The position numbers and the translations under genes are program-made. Below are positions 35,570-42,005 of a stretch of 64,000 nucleotides of DNA, in pieces. The notes beneath the pieces are model-generated. The model saw only the letters and a program-made list of their open reading frames with translations. It had not been told where the DNA came from and searched no databases. Positions within the stretch are counted from its first letter, which is position 1. Each line of letters begins with the position of its first letter. The stretch comes from JAFGTP01 sp964498725 (GTDB taxonomy: Bacteria > Fidelibacterota > UBA2242 > JAFGTP01). The stretch lies in NCBI GenBank assembly GCA_964498725.1, contig CAZCHS010000003.1, forward strand, positions 34,325 to 98,324, in the 5' to 3' direction.

Positions 35570-36160
35570 ATGATAAAAATTGATAAAGATATAAAAGGAC
35601 TTATTTTTGATTGCGATGGAACACTGGTGGATTCAATGCCGAGACACTGGGAAGCCTGGCATGAGACTTTTGCTGAATATGGCCTCTCTTGTTCCACCGC
35701 TTACCTGGAAAGACACGCCGGTGTACCGATCAAAGAAACACTAAAAGAATATTTAAAAGACCACAAGGTAGAGAAAACAATTGATCTCGATGAATTCGTT
35801 ACCAGAAAACATGCCAAAAGCCTGAAAAAACTGGAAGAAGTGCAACCGGTGCCGGAAGTGCTGGAAGTGGTCAAAAAATATCATGACAAATTGAAAATGT
35901 CAGTGGCATCCGGCGGCGCAAGGAAGAATGTGATGACCTCCCTGAAGGCCATTGACGCTGATAAATATTTTGATATTGTGATCACTGCCGATGATCCCAT
36001 CCCCGGCAAGCCCAATCCTGATATTTTTCTCTATGCCGCTTACAAAATGGGCGTGAAACCAAAACACTGTCTCGTTTTTGAAGACGGGTCCATGGGAATT
36101 GCTGCTGCGCAACGGGCAGGTATGAAATATTTTGATGTCCGGACTTTGGATAATACATAG
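35570..36160 (+). CDS. HAD-superfamily phosphatase, beta-phosphoglucomutase-like
   Basis: 196 residues from ATG 35570, preceded by AAAGGAG; ATG 35549 lacks such a site. Motif I is LIFDCDGTLVDSMP with both catalytic Asp (residues 14 and 16), motif II is S in SVASGGARKNV, motif III/IV is K in GKPNPDIFLYAA and VFEDGSMGI. The helical cap between motifs I and II places it in subfamily IA with beta-phosphoglucomutases and phosphoglycolate phosphatases. A fructose-1-phosphate or sugar-phosphate phosphatase role is likely. It stands alone, divergent from the flavin reductase gene, and is followed by repeats. Confidence 0.9.
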   Translation: MIKIDKDIKGLIFDCDGTLVDSMPRHWEAWHETFAEYGLSCSTAYLERHAGVPIKETLKEYLKDHKVEKTIDLDEFVTRKHAKSLKKLEEVQPVPEVLEVVKKYHDKLKMSVASGGARKNVMTSLKAIDADKYFDIVITADDPIPGKPNPDIFLYAAYKMGVKPKHCLVFEDGSMGIAAAQRAGMKYFDVRTLDNT

Positions 36161-36377
36161 TATTTTTGGTATAAAGGGGATTGTACACGGATTTTTTCAT
36201 GAAAACACGGATAATTTCACTACATTGAAAATATATGCTTCTGCTCGCTATTGATTCTAAATGAATTTTAGCGGTAGATCAAAATCAATAAACTTCTTCT
36301 TTATGATAAAAAAAATAAGCAAAAAAATACAATAGTGTATTTGATAGTTTCCGATAGAATATCCAGCCTCTGGCGGA

Positions 36378-36437
36378 AGGAAACGTATCGGCGCGAAGCG
36401 GGCATTGGTCATATTTTTATGGATAATGCAGGTTAAA
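36378..36437 (+). repeat. 60-bp dispersed repeat, copy 2
   Basis: Same orientation as the copy at 31495-31554, with 57 of 60 identical bases. It lies in the 504-base gap 36161-36664, which also holds the hairpin cluster below and a gene remnant. A minus-strand frame covering it (36257-36466) is not credible as a gene because it runs through the repeat. Confidence 0.85.
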
Positions 36438-36522
36438 TCCCGAAGGGATGAGACAATAATAACCATGGGTGCCAGCCCATGGACACAAAGTCCAATTAAA
36501 AAAGAACTCTGAAGGAGTTCTA
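36438..36522. repeat. Three consecutive perfect hairpins directly after the 60-bp repeat
   Basis: ATCCC-GAA-GGGAT (36437-36449), CCATGGG-TGCCAG-CCCATGG (36463-36482) and AGAACTC-TGAAG-GAGTTCT (36503-36521) follow each other within 85 bases. I recall this layout from a widespread non-coding repeat type in bacterial genomes, but cannot confirm the family here. Confidence 0.6.
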
Positions 36523-36551
36523 TAAAAATTTAGAATTGTCATGAAAATATT

Positions 36552-36664
36552 TTAGCCCGACACATCCCGGTTTTTGTAATTAATGATCATACCGACAATA
36601 ATGATCGGCCCGGTAAAGCCCGCGCTTAAACCGGTACCAACCGTCACACAATTGGCGATGATCT
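36552..36664 (-). pseudogene. Possible remnant of a ClC-type chloride channel gene
   Basis: On the minus strand a short frame ending at a stop (36552-36554) encodes LKIIANCVTVGTGLSAGFTG and then PIIIVGMIINYKNRDVSG. The GTGLSAGFTGPxxIxGM pattern resembles the ion-selectivity segment of ClC chloride channels (GSGxSGGxFAPSLxIGA). Only about 38 residues remain, without a start, and the upstream part runs into the Lrp gene in another frame. I infer a decayed gene fragment; the evidence is a single motif. Confidence 0.35.
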
Positions 36665-37111
36665 TTAAAGATTTACATTAAGTTTTTTTTCTTCAAATAC
36701 CAGCATGGTTTCGGTCTTATCAATCAGTTGAATTGAGGTGATCTTTTCAATGAGGAAGCGTTGCAAGTCTTTATTGGTCTTGACATGAACCTTGAGCATG
36801 TAATCATACTGACCGGCAATGTGGTAGTATTCCACTAATTCCTCGATTTTTTCCAGGTCCTGCAAAAAGGAGATGATATTGTCTTTGTTGTGGCGCTTCA
36901 GGGAAACCTGAATAAAGGCAATGGTATTGTAGCCTAATTTTTCCATGTCAATGTTGGCGCTGTATCCTTTGATAATGCCTTTGGCTTCCAGTTTATTGAC
37001 CCGTTCCAGGGTTGATGAGGGATTGAGTCCGATTTCTTCGGATAATTTTTTATTGGTAATGCGCCCCCGGTTGTGTAAGATGTTCAAAATTTTTATATCT
37101 GTTTTGTCCAT
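36665..37111 (-). CDS. Lrp/AsnC-family transcriptional regulator
   Basis: 148 residues. The N-terminus is a winged helix-turn-helix (TDIKILNILHNRGRITNKKL, then SEEIGLNPSSTLERVNKLEAKGIIKGY split over residues 24-50), and the rest is the RAM ligand-binding domain with IAFIQVSLKRHN, YHIAGQYDYMLKVHVKTNKD and LIEKITSI. Members control amino acid metabolism and bind amino acids as octamers. It stands alone on the minus strand, upstream of a repeat cluster, and is divergent to the ligD genes, so it may be autoregulated or regulate them; nothing in the sequence shows this directly. Confidence 0.93.
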   Translation of the reverse strand: MDKTDIKILNILHNRGRITNKKLSEEIGLNPSSTLERVNKLEAKGIIKGYSANIDMEKLGYNTIAFIQVSLKRHNKDNIISFLQDLEKIEELVEYYHIAGQYDYMLKVHVKTNKDLQRFLIEKITSIQLIDKTETMLVFEEKKLNVNL

Positions 37112-37220
37112 TTTATTGATCCTTACCCTAATATAATACGGTTGTCGCCGTTAAATATAAGATTTTATTTGGAAATTAAATAATTTTTATCACCGGGTTT
37201 TCGAAGTCTTGATCCCAAAA

Positions 37221-37354
37221 ACCTTGAGAATGATCCAAAGACCTTCGCAATGGTTGTTATTCTGGTTTTGATGCATGTCGATTTATATCATCTGCGGAGA
37301 GTTGTATTCTTCTTATGAACACCATTTCAAAGGTCTGATGACCATTTGAAAGGA
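37221..37354 (-). repeat. Inverted copy of the 14-bp dyad-repeat composite (copy 2)
   Basis: Units at 37221, 37241, 37321 and 37341 (14 bases each). 37241-37254 and 37321-37334 are exact reverse complements of the units at 26269/26429 and 26332. The pair-gap-pair order also matches in reverse: 66 bases between pairs here, 83 there. It fills most of the 305-base gap 37112-37416 between the Lrp gene and ligD; the rest is the promoter below. Confidence 0.85.
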
Positions 37355-37363
37355 GTAGCCTTT

Positions 37364-37395
37364 TTGACATTCCGTCTAATTTTCTATAGTATAAT
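37364..37395 (+). promoter_or_regulatory. Probable promoter for the split ligD operon
   Basis: A perfect TTGACA (37364-37369) precedes TATAGT (37385-37390, 15-base spacer) and a perfect TATAAT (37390-37395, 20-base spacer). Neither spacing is ideal, but the two boxes overlap and lie about 22 bases before the first gene. Confidence 0.5.
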
Positions 37396-37416
37396 AAGAG
37401 CAAATACAATTAAAAG

Positions 37417-38010
37417 ATGGACAATAAAATGTCAGACAAATCATATAACATCGACGAATACGACAAGAAACGCAATTTCAAAACTACCAGCGAACCCAAA
37501 GCTGAAAAGAAAAAATCCAAGTCCCAAAACCGCTTCTCATTCCAGAAACATGATGCCAGTTCCCTGCATTATGACTTTCGGCTGGAATATGATGGCGTCT
37601 TAAAATCCTGGGCTATTCCCAAAGGCCCCTCGATTGACAAACGCACCAAGCGCCTGGCTCTTCGTACTGAAGATCATCCGCTGGATTATATTGATTTTGA
37701 AGGCGTCATTCCGGAAGGGAATTACGGCGCTGGAAAAGTCTTGCTCTGGGACAAAGGCACTTATGAAAATATCACACAAAAGGATGGCAATATTCAAGAC
37801 CTTGGTAAAGCCATTGATAAGGGCCATTTTCTGGTCAAATTAGCTGGTGAAAAGATCAGCGGTGGCTATGCCATGACCCGTATTAATGATGACAAAGGGC
37901 AATGGCTGCTGGTAAAAATGGATGATGAAGAAGCCGACGGCCGGCGAAATCCCACCAGCACGGAACCCAAATCCGTGAAGTCCGGCAAAACCCTGGAGGA
38001 AATCCAATGA
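37417..38010 (+). CDS. ligD-PE: LigD 3'-phosphoesterase domain as a stand-alone protein
   Basis: 197 residues. After a basic Lys-rich N-terminus the phosphoesterase signature appears: FQKHDASSLHYDFRLEYDG with H45, H51 and D53 as metal-binding residues, then SWAIPKGPS, EGVIPEGNYGAG and GQWLLVKMDD. In LigD this domain trims 3'-ribonucleotide and 3'-phosphate ends during non-homologous end joining. Here it is a separate gene whose stop overlaps the ligase start by four bases (ATGA). ATG 37417 has only a weak ribosome site; ATG 37429 is an alternative. The C-terminus is probably disordered. Confidence 0.93.
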   Translation: MDNKMSDKSYNIDEYDKKRNFKTTSEPKAEKKKSKSQNRFSFQKHDASSLHYDFRLEYDGVLKSWAIPKGPSIDKRTKRLALRTEDHPLDYIDFEGVIPEGNYGAGKVLLWDKGTYENITQKDGNIQDLGKAIDKGHFLVKLAGEKISGGYAMTRINDDKGQWLLVKMDDEEADGRRNPTSTEPKSVKSGKTLEEIQ

Positions 38011-38993
38011 ATTCACTGCTGACAGAGGAACAACTGAAAAAGGCCGAACAAAAACCCCAACCGGACTGGATTGCGCCGACATTAGCAAAACTTACTCACG
38101 ACCATTTTTCCGATCCCGGCTGGATCTATGAACGCAAACTGGATGGTGTTCGCTGTCTGATTTTTGCGAAAGATGGTAAGGTGCGCTTACTGTCACGCAA
38201 TCAAAAGGAGCAAAACGAGATTTATCCGGAATTGGTGACTGCCCTTGAGAAGCAATCACGAAATTTTATTGTTGATGGTGAAATCGTTACTTTTGACAGA
38301 AATCTGACCTCTTTTTCCACCTTGCAGAATCGTGTCAATACCCATAATCCGTCACAGGAACTGATCGATCGGTATCCGCTCTATTTCTATCTCTTTGATT
38401 TGATGCATATTGAAGGCTATGATATTCGAAATTTGCCGCAGCGGGAGCGGAAGAGCATCCTAAAAAAAGCCCTGGTTTTCAAAGACCCGGTACGCTACTG
38501 TTCTCATATCAATGAAAAGGGATTGGATTATTTCAGACAGGCCTGTCAGAAGGGCTGGGAAGGAGTCATTGCCAAGAATGCCACACAGCCCTACAAAAGC
38601 GGCCGTAACCGGAACTGGCTGAAATTCAAATGTGTTAATCAGCAGGAATTTGTCATTGGTGGTTATACGGAGCCTCAGGGAGAACGTATTGGTTTTGGTG
38701 CGCTGCTGGTTGGGTATTATGATGATGATAAATTGATATATGCCGGAAAAGTCGGCACCGGCTATTCCGATCAGCAATTAAAAGAGCTGTACGAAAAATT
38801 ATCTAATATCGAACAATCCCAAAATCCTTTTAATGAATCGATTGAAGATGAGCAGCCACTTCATTGGGTTACACCAAAACTGGTGGGAGAATTCGGTTTC
38901 AATGAGTGGACTGATGCCGGAAAATTACGTCACCCTACATTCAAAGGGTTACGACACGATAAGGAACCGGAGGAGGTGACCAGAGAATCATGA
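38007..38993 (+). CDS. ligD-lig: ATP-dependent DNA ligase, LigD ligase domain
   Basis: 328 residues. The adenylation motif I is YERKLDGVRCL with nucleophilic K44. Motif III/IIIa FYLFDLMHIEGYD and motif IV EGVIAKN follow in order, and the OB-fold part has FVIGGYTEPQGERIGFGALLVGY with PxLxxEFxFNEWT near the end. This is the nick-sealing part of bacterial NHEJ ligase. It overlaps the phosphoesterase and polymerase genes by four bases on each side, so the three are translated together. No Ku gene is present in the window. Confidence 0.95.
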   Translation: MNSLLTEEQLKKAEQKPQPDWIAPTLAKLTHDHFSDPGWIYERKLDGVRCLIFAKDGKVRLLSRNQKEQNEIYPELVTALEKQSRNFIVDGEIVTFDRNLTSFSTLQNRVNTHNPSQELIDRYPLYFYLFDLMHIEGYDIRNLPQRERKSILKKALVFKDPVRYCSHINEKGLDYFRQACQKGWEGVIAKNATQPYKSGRNRNWLKFKCVNQQEFVIGGYTEPQGERIGFGALLVGYYDDDKLIYAGKVGTGYSDQQLKELYEKLSNIEQSQNPFNESIEDEQPLHWVTPKLVGEFGFNEWTDAGKLRHPTFKGLRHDKEPEEVTRES

Positions 38994-39859
38994 AAATTAA
39001 TGGACAAAAAGTTTCTATCAGCAATGAGGATAAACAATTTTTCCCTTCCGGAATCACGAAAGGTGATCTAATTGATTTTTATCTGGATATCAGTGACTAT
39101 CTGCTGCCTCATCTGAAGGACCGGCCTGTAATGATCCGGCGTTTTCCCAATGGCATCAAAGAGCAGGGATTTTACCAAAAAGAGGTCAGTGATTATTTTC
39201 CCCATTGGATGCCGAGCCATAAAGTGGCTAAAAAGCACGGGCATATTGATCATATCATGGTTAATGACAAAGCCAGCCTTGTCTACCTGGTCAATCAGGG
39301 AGCGGTTGCTTTCCATACATGGCTCAGTAAAATTGATCATCTCCACAAACCCGATAAACTGATCATCGACCTCGATCCGCCGGGCAATGATTTTGAACCG
39401 GTTCGAAAAGCCGCTTTTTATATTAAGGAGTTTTTTGCGTCGAATGATATCAAAATATATCCCATGACCACCGGCTCCAAAGGACTGCACCTGGTGCTGC
39501 CGCTGAAGCCTGTTCATGAATTTGATAAAGTACGGGATATTGGTAAAAAGGTTGGGGAAAAACTGGTAGAAAATTATCCTGATACCTTCACTCTGGAGCA
39601 GCGTAAGCAGAACCGCGACGGGAAGATTTATTTTGATATTCAGCGTAATGCCTATGGCCAGACCGGAGTGGCGCCCTATTCACTGCGCCCGATTGAACAG
39701 GCGCCAATAGCGACACCTTTGAATTGGGAGGAACTGAAAAATTCAGATCTTACTGCCAGTATCTATACTATAAAAAATATTAAACGGCGACTGGGGCAGA
39801 AAGAGGGAATCTGGGAAGGGATAGAGGAAAGCCGGATAAAAATTATAGAATTATCATAA
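38990..39859 (+). CDS. ligD-pol: LigD polymerase/primase domain as a stand-alone protein
   Basis: 289 residues of the archaeo-eukaryotic primase superfamily, as in the LigD polymerase domain. Visible are RPVMIRRFPNGI, the metal-binding D127-L-D129 in LIIDLDPPGNDF, TTGSKGLHLVLPL, and the third-metal region FDIQRNAYGQTGVAPYSLRP split over about 215-234. It adds templated or non-templated nucleotides, often ribonucleotides, at breaks. Start overlaps the ligase stop by four bases. The stop codon lies inside the left arm of the inverted repeat at 39857. Confidence 0.94.
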   Translation: MKINGQKVSISNEDKQFFPSGITKGDLIDFYLDISDYLLPHLKDRPVMIRRFPNGIKEQGFYQKEVSDYFPHWMPSHKVAKKHGHIDHIMVNDKASLVYLVNQGAVAFHTWLSKIDHLHKPDKLIIDLDPPGNDFEPVRKAAFYIKEFFASNDIKIYPMTTGSKGLHLVLPLKPVHEFDKVRDIGKKVGEKLVENYPDTFTLEQRKQNRDGKIYFDIQRNAYGQTGVAPYSLRPIEQAPIATPLNWEELKNSDLTASIYTIKNIKRRLGQKEGIWEGIEESRIKIIELS

Positions 39860-39992
39860 CTACTCAAGTAAATTTATTTGTCTCGTAGATGACAATTCTC
39901 CCGATTTTCCATCGGGATCATATAATATCAATTATCTAAGAAACCGGATAATAGGAATTATCCTCTACAGGAGTAAGATAACTGAGTAGTTA
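39857..39992. repeat. Inverted repeat enclosing two further hairpins
   Basis: TAACTACTCA (39857-39866) and TGAGTAGTTA (39983-39992) are perfect 10-bp inverted ends. Inside are TCCCGAT/ATCGGGA (about 39899-39917) and GGATAAT/ATTATCC (about 39945-39962). The result is a cloverleaf-like fold 136 bases long between converging genes. It may be a transcription terminator for both sides or a small mobile element. Confidence 0.65.
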
Positions 39993-40005
39993 CAAATTAT
40001 CTTAG

Positions 40006-41001
40006 TCATTCCTCCACCTTCACCTTCTCTACTTCCTTCACACTAATATGATTCTTCAGAAAAAAGACCAGCCCGATCAGTGTCATGGAAATATACCCAA
40101 CACCGTGCATGATCACGGCCAGCACCTGGGCCTGGGCCATAGCAATTCCGAGAAAGACCAGAATATTAATGGCTACGGCGTGATAGGTACCGACATAGCC
40201 GGGGGCCGCCGGTACTGCAAAAGCCGCTGATGTGGCAATAAAGATCAGGACCACATCGGAAATTGAAAAATTGATATTCAGGCACATCCCCAACAGCCAA
40301 AAATTGGCAATGGTAATGCTCCAGATGATAAAGGACTGAAATGCGACCAGGACAATATGGGGCGTTTTGAAGAGGGTTTTCAGACCTTCAACGAGATTGA
40401 TGATAGTTTGAAAAAATTTATTGTCACCAAATTTATCCACCAGTTTTTGCCAGTTACGATTTATAAAATTTTTCTGGGTATTCAGAAACAGGACCGCCAG
40501 GGCAAAGACACCAAGTCCGATGAGCGCGGCCACACCGGCTTTATGCACCCAGCCCGGAAAGTCCGGAAAGATGATCACGCCGAGGCCAATGAAAAAAGCA
40601 AAGACCAGTGTGTCCATCAACCGTTCATTGACAATAGTACCGAAGACTGAAACCGCCGAAATATCTTCATTTTTTCCCAAGGTGTAAGCGCGCAGGACTT
40701 CGCCCATTTTCAGGGGAAAAACATTGTTCCCGAAATATCCGATCATTTCCACTTTAAATAACTCCCATATTTTGACTTTCTTAATAGGCCAGACCAGGTA
40801 TTTCCAGCGCCAGGCCCGCAAGTAAACAGTGAAGTTGACCACGATAATGGCCGCGAAAAAATACCAGAGATTAATGGACATGAAAGCCTCAGCGAATTCC
40901 TTAAAATCGAAATTGCGGAATCCCAGCCAGAGGCCGAGGATGGAGATCAGGATAGAAAAGATGGTTTTATAATTGAAAAAGCGATTGTTTTTTAGGCTCA
41001 T
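40006..41001 (-). CDS. Flippase-like membrane protein (LPG synthase TM domain / UPF0104)
   Basis: 331 residues from ATG 41001, which has AAAGGAAA upstream; ATG 41031 lies inside a repeat and is rejected. About eight membrane helices are visible. Family signs are LRAWRWKYLVWP (about 57-68), MIGYFGNNVFPLKMGEVLRA (about 81-100), VNERLMDTLVF, and the C-terminal PAAPGYVGTYHAVAI. These match the lysylphosphatidylglycerol synthase TM region/AglD family, polytopic proteins without the synthase domain, thought to move lipid-linked substrates. It ends the minus-strand gene train with lolA and ftsK upstream, but repeats separate it from lolA. Confidence 0.88.
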   Translation of the reverse strand: MSLKNNRFFNYKTIFSILISILGLWLGFRNFDFKEFAEAFMSINLWYFFAAIIVVNFTVYLRAWRWKYLVWPIKKVKIWELFKVEMIGYFGNNVFPLKMGEVLRAYTLGKNEDISAVSVFGTIVNERLMDTLVFAFFIGLGVIIFPDFPGWVHKAGVAALIGLGVFALAVLFLNTQKNFINRNWQKLVDKFGDNKFFQTIINLVEGLKTLFKTPHIVLVAFQSFIIWSITIANFWLLGMCLNINFSISDVVLIFIATSAAFAVPAAPGYVGTYHAVAINILVFLGIAMAQAQVLAVIMHGVGYISMTLIGLVFFLKNHISVKEVEKVKVEE

Positions 41002-41023
41002 TGGTTTCCTTTTTTTTTCTGCT

Positions 41024-41156
41024 ACTGTCATTGCGAGGAGCGGCTTCAGCCCGACAAAGCAATCTCGATGTCATTTTCTAAACACTTCAAAATGAAGAAC
41101 TTGACTTTGAGATTGCCGCGTCGTCCGCTTGCGCCGGGACTCCTCGCAATGACAGT
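41024..41156. repeat. Palindromic repeat element with 17-bp perfect terminal inverted repeats
   Basis: ACTGTCATTGCGAGGAG (41024-41040) and its exact complement (41140-41156) bound a 133-base element. The arms extend inward with CAATCTC near 41061 and GAGATTG near 41109. The GTCATTGCGAGGAGxG...GAAGCAATCT core is a non-coding repeat I know from many bacterial genomes. It fills the gap between lolA and the flippase-like gene. Confidence 0.82.
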
Positions 41157-41207
41157 TATACTTATCCGTGTTTTTCCTGCAAAAATCCGTGTACGTCAAA
41201 TACTATC

Positions 41208-41840
41208 TTACGGCCGCAAATCAATAAAATCTTCTTCATGAATATTCTTCACCTCAAAAAGCACCTTTTCATCAATGCGGTGTTTGTAATAGTCCAGGAA
41301 TTCAATCAGAATACTGGTGCCTTGAAAATCAATATATTCCACTGTGTGTATTTCTTTCTTAATCGGATCCACTGTCAGAATCATGGATTTAAAAAAACTG
41401 TTTTCATCAATGGACTTGAGGTCAATTTTTTTAAGATTGGCATTACTGCCGGCCACAGAGTCGATGCTTTCAATTTCATATTCCGACATATTGCCGTTCA
41501 GTACATTATAGATCAGGCGCAGACTGGAACTGGGATCGAATTCCTCCACAACGATCTGGTAATTGACCTTGTCAATGGACCAGAGCCAGGTACCGTCAAA
41601 CAGAATTTGCGAACTGGGATAATTCACCCGGAAAACATCACGATTGTGTAAATAGAACTGTCCGATCTCTTCCTGAGTAACATCGGAGTTTTGGTACTGC
41701 TGAGTGATCTTGTATTCCAATTGGAAGGGCATTTGCGCCAGGTAATTGGAGGAGATGGAATCCAGTAATGAAGCGTCGATTTCCTGCGCCATGGAAGCGG
41801 TTATCAGCATTAGTAATAGTATAAGTATTTTTTTTGTCAT
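41208..41840 (-). CDS. lolA: Outer-membrane lipoprotein carrier protein LolA
   Basis: LolA ferries lipoproteins through the periplasm from LolCDE to the outer membrane. 210 residues with a signal peptide (1-18, ILILLLMLITASMAQ). The mature part shows the LolA fold signs: LEYKITQQYQNSDVTQEEIGQFYLHNRDVFRVNYPSS, which I give as FYLHNRDVFRVNYPSS (near 63-78), then ILFDGTWLWSIDKVNYQIVV (80-99). E. coli LolB is absent in this kind of organism. It lies downstream of ftsK on the same strand, a common order in FCB genomes (ftsK-lolA), which supports the call. Confidence 0.9.
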   Translation of the reverse strand: MTKKILILLLMLITASMAQEIDASLLDSISSNYLAQMPFQLEYKITQQYQNSDVTQEEIGQFYLHNRDVFRVNYPSSQILFDGTWLWSIDKVNYQIVVEEFDPSSSLRLIYNVLNGNMSEYEIESIDSVAGSNANLKKIDLKSIDENSFFKSMILTVDPIKKEIHTVEYIDFQGTSILIEFLDYYKHRIDEKVLFEVKNIHEEDFIDLRP

Positions 41841-41966
41841 GTTTTTTCCTAATTCATTTCGATTTTATCCAGTAACGGTTTGATGTGTGGTTTTGTTCCG
41901 CTGCAGGCGCCCGGCGAAGTTTGAAAAACGAAGCAGGACAAAAAAACCTATCACTTCGAACCGTCA

Positions 41967-41990
41967 AGATTGCTTCGTCGTCCCTTCGGA
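41967..41990. repeat. Partial copy of the GAAGCAATCT palindromic repeat
   Basis: Minus-strand reading gives GACGACGAAGCAATCT, matching the inner part of the element at 41024-41156 without its ends. It lies in the 165-base gap between ftsK and lolA. Confidence 0.5.
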
Positions 41991-42005
41991 TACTCAACCT
42001 CAACC

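Noticed and set aside
36257..36466. 69-codon minus-strand frame
   Set aside because: It runs through the 60-bp repeat and hairpins that also occur at 31495; not a gene.
41002..41031. Upstream start (ATG 41031) for the flippase-like gene
   Set aside because: That ATG is inside the palindromic repeat, while ATG 41001 has AAAGGAAA in front.
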